Source: Stenotrophomonas indicatrix (GTDB lineage: Bacteria; Pseudomonadota; Gammaproteobacteria; Xanthomonadales; Xanthomonadaceae). From it: a stretch of 64,000 bases of DNA. Location: assembly GCF_002750975.1 (NCBI RefSeq), contig NZ_PEJS01000002.1:356093-420092 (forward strand), given 5' to 3'. Both the position numbers and the translations under genes were made by a program. Positions 62,313 to 64,000 of the stretch are shown piece after piece (position 1 is the stretch's first letter; every line of letters starts with the position of its first letter). Under the pieces are notes generated by a model that was not told the origin of the DNA, did no database searches, and was given only the letters and a program-made list of their open reading frames with translations.

Positions 62313-63521
62313 GTGTCCTCGATTGAAGAAGCCCTTGCCCTGATCGGCCGCGGTGCCGACGAGATCCTCAAGCTCGAGGATCTGCGCGCGCGCCTGCAGG
62401 AAGGCCGCCCGCTGCGCATCAAGGCCGGCTTCGACCCCACCGCGCCTGACCTGCACCTGGGCCACACGGTGCTGCTGAACAAGATGCGTCAGTTCCAGGA
62501 CCTCGGCCACCAGGTCATTTTCCTGATCGGCGACTTCACCGGCATGATCGGCGACCCCTCCGGCAAGAGCCTGACGCGCAAGCCGCTCAGCCGTGACGAC
62601 GTGCTGGCCAACGCCCGTACCTACGAGGAGCAGGTGTTCAAGGTGCTGGACCGCAGCCGCACCGAGGTCCGCTTCAATTCGGAGTGGTTCGGCAAGATGA
62701 GCGCGGCCGACATGATCCGCCTGGCCGGCCAGCACACCGTGGCACGCATGCTCGAGCGCGACGACTTCGCCAAGCGCTACGCCGCCCAGCAGTCCATCGC
62801 CATCCACGAATTCCTGTACCCGCTGGTGCAGGGCTACGACTCGGTGGCCCTGGAAGCGGACGTCGAGCTGGGCGGTACCGACCAGAAGTTCAACCTGCTG
62901 ATGGGCCGTGGCCTGCAGGAACACCACGGCCAGAAGCCGCAGGTGGTGCTGACCATGCCGCTGCTGGAAGGCCTGGACGGCGTCAACAAGATGTCCAAGT
63001 CGCTGGGCAACTACATCGGCATCAGCGAGCCGGCCATCGACATCGTCACCAAGACCATGAAGGTCGATGATGCCCTGATGTGGCGTTGGATCGAGCTGCT
63101 GTCCTTCGATATCAGCCAGGCCGAAGCGGCCTCCCTGCGCGAGCAGATCGCCGCCGGCCTGAATCCGCGCGTGGTCAAGCTGCGCTTGGCCCGCGAACTG
63201 GCTACCCGGTTCCACGATGCCGCAGCGGCAGAGCAGGCGATTGCCGGCTGGGAAGCTGCCGTTACCGGGCAGGGCGACATCACCCAGCTGCCGCTGCAGG
63301 ATGTGGCCATCCCGGCCGAGGGCCTGCGCATCGCGGCCCTGCTGACCGCCGCCGGCCTGACCCCGAGCAACTCCGAGGCCAACCGCAAGCTCAAGGAGCG
63401 TGCGGTGAAGGTGGACGGTGAAGTGGTGGAAGACGGCCAACAGGTACTGCAGCCCGGCTTCGAGGGGCTGCTGCAGGTCGGCAAGCGCACCTTCGCCCGC
63501 GTGCGCCTGGTCGCTGCCTGA
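62313..63521 (+). CDS. tyrS: Tyrosine--tRNA ligase
   Basis: 402-residue class I synthetase. HIGH-type HLGH at residues 48-51, KMSKS at 226-230 ([10 protein letters not shown]) and a C-terminal S4-like RNA-binding domain (about 340-402). It belongs to the TyrRZ-like subgroup by HLGH spacing and [15 protein letters not shown]. The GTG at 62313 with GGGAG 8 bases upstream is the likely start; the frame is open from 62229. Followed by a strong hairpin and then the rRNA promoter. Confidence 0.95.
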   Translation: MSSIEEALALIGRGADEILKLEDLRARLQEGRPLRIKAGFDPTAPDLHLGHTVLLNKMRQFQDLGHQVIFLIGDFTGMIGDPSGKSLTRKPLSRDDVLANARTYEEQVFKVLDRSRTEVRFNSEWFGKMSAADMIRLAGQHTVARMLERDDFAKRYAAQQSIAIHEFLYPLVQGYDSVALEADVELGGTDQKFNLLMGRGLQEHHGQKPQVVLTMPLLEGLDGVNKMSKSLGNYIGISEPAIDIVTKTMKVDDALMWRWIELLSFDISQAEAASLREQIAAGLNPRVVKLRLARELATRFHDAAAAEQAIAGWEAAVTGQGDITQLPLQDVAIPAEGLRIAALLTAAGLTPSNSEANRKLKERAVKVDGEVVEDGQQVLQPGFEGLLQVGKRTFARVRLVAA

Positions 63522-63527
63522 CCTGAG

Positions 63528-63554
63528 GCAGGGGCCGGCGCAGCCGGCCCCTGC
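63528..63554 (+). terminator. Terminator hairpin after tyrS
   Basis: GCAGGGGCCGGC and GCCGGCCCCTGC form a perfect 12-bp stem around GCA, seven bases past the stop. It insulates the rRNA operon downstream. No long T-run follows. Confidence 0.75.
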
Positions 63555-63783
63555 TTCTGCTCCTGCATCGCGGCGCTGACGCTCTGCCGCTGTTCGCGGG
63601 GCCTGTGGCGGCGCCTTTGCATGAACGGATGCAACATCCGATGAAAAAAGTTGCCACACCCCCTTCACAAAGGCCGCGAATAGGGACATACTTTCCCTCC
63701 CCCGTCGCAGGGGTCGCCAACAAGGGGCTTCAGCGACACAAGGGACGCCACCACCGACGAACGAGATGATCGAACGAAAGGTG

Positions 63784-63811
63784 TTGACGGACTCGAAAAG
63801 TCCGGCATAAT
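63784..63811 (+). promoter_or_regulatory. rRNA operon promoter
   Basis: A near-consensus sigma-70 promoter: TTGACG (63784-63789), 16-bp spacer, CATAAT (63806-63811), then a GC-rich discriminator (AGGCGGCTCGC). A strong -35, short spacer and GC discriminator are typical of growth-rate-regulated stable RNA promoters. Confidence 0.85.
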
Positions 63812-64000
63812 AGGCGGCTCGCTACGAAGGAAACTTCGCAGCACACGGGAATGGCGTTGAGGCCACTTCCCAGGATCTTTGAAAGTATGCGCAGGTATCT
63901 TGTGAAGGCGCCTGCAGGAAGGATGATTGTCCATCTTGCAGACGTTTGATCAAGCAACTATTAATTGTTTTAAAGCAAGCGATACGTTGCCAGAATCATT
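63812..64000 (+). other. 16S rRNA operon leader region
   Basis: Sequence from the promoter to the window end resembles the leader of Xanthomonadaceae rRNA operons. ATCTTTGAAAGTATGCGCAG at 63873 resembles an anti-termination box region, and the last bases, CGTTGCCAGAATCATT, immediately precede the 16S start from memory. The 16S gene itself should start within a few bases beyond the window. No mature rRNA is inside the window. Confidence 0.75.

Overview
The window is a contiguous stretch of a high-GC gammaproteobacterial chromosome, almost certainly Stenotrophomonas (S. maltophilia complex). The evidence is the gene content and order shared with Xanthomonadaceae, an Ax21-family protein, and many intergenic GTAG-headed palindromes of the kind described as SMAG repeats in S. 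maltophilia. Most of it is core genome. I see no prophage, integron, CRISPR array, transposase or tRNA gene.

Layout. 1-9.5 kb: CsbD stress protein, a secreted hypothetical, trpS, a small membrane protein, a metallo-beta-lactamase-fold hydrolase, a secreted M28 peptidase, a KgtP-like MHS permease and two EamA transporters (YedA-like, RarD). 9.6-17.5 kb: a large TonB-dependent receptor, then a MacB-like efflux operon (adaptor, ATPase, two FtsX-type permeases) on the minus strand. 17.6-20.3 kb: a broken ABC ATPase in front of a DesK/DesR-like two-component pair, followed by a 460-bp inverted pair of structured repeats. 20.3-31.5 kb: catalase-like peroxidase with cytochrome b561, M17 aminopeptidase, HAD phosphatase, AI-2E family transporter, a YqjK/YqjE/YqjD-like operon, DegQ-type protease, a lysine/alanine-rich histone-like protein and small hypotheticals. 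31.7-38.5 kb: Ax21, orphan LuxR regulator, DUF6165 protein, TorF-type porin, MFS/LysR divergent pair, YehS, YdfG.

38.6-47 kb: SPOR-domain protein, argS, radC, a second orphan LuxR regulator, and the conserved coaBC-dut-algC cluster. 47.3-55.4 kb: complete kdpFABCDE potassium uptake operon, including a 30-residue kdpF and a KdpE-like box upstream. 55.4-64 kb: coiled-coil secreted protein, pyrE, xthA, then a cell-wall recycling neighbourhood (ampG, a tiny putative ribbon-helix-helix protein, anmK, M23 endopeptidase), tyrS, and finally the promoter and leader of an rRNA operon whose 16S gene should begin just past the window.

Functional themes: envelope maintenance and murein recycling, potassium homeostasis, efflux, and oxidative or general stress. 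The least explained features are non-coding: the double structured repeat at 19.8-20.3 kb, whose two copies differ in sequence but keep the same nested stems, and the dense SMAG-type palindromes. The clearest recent genetic change is the deletion that left half of an ABC ATPase ahead of the DesK/DesR pair. I found no convincing new multi-gene defence or biosynthetic system.
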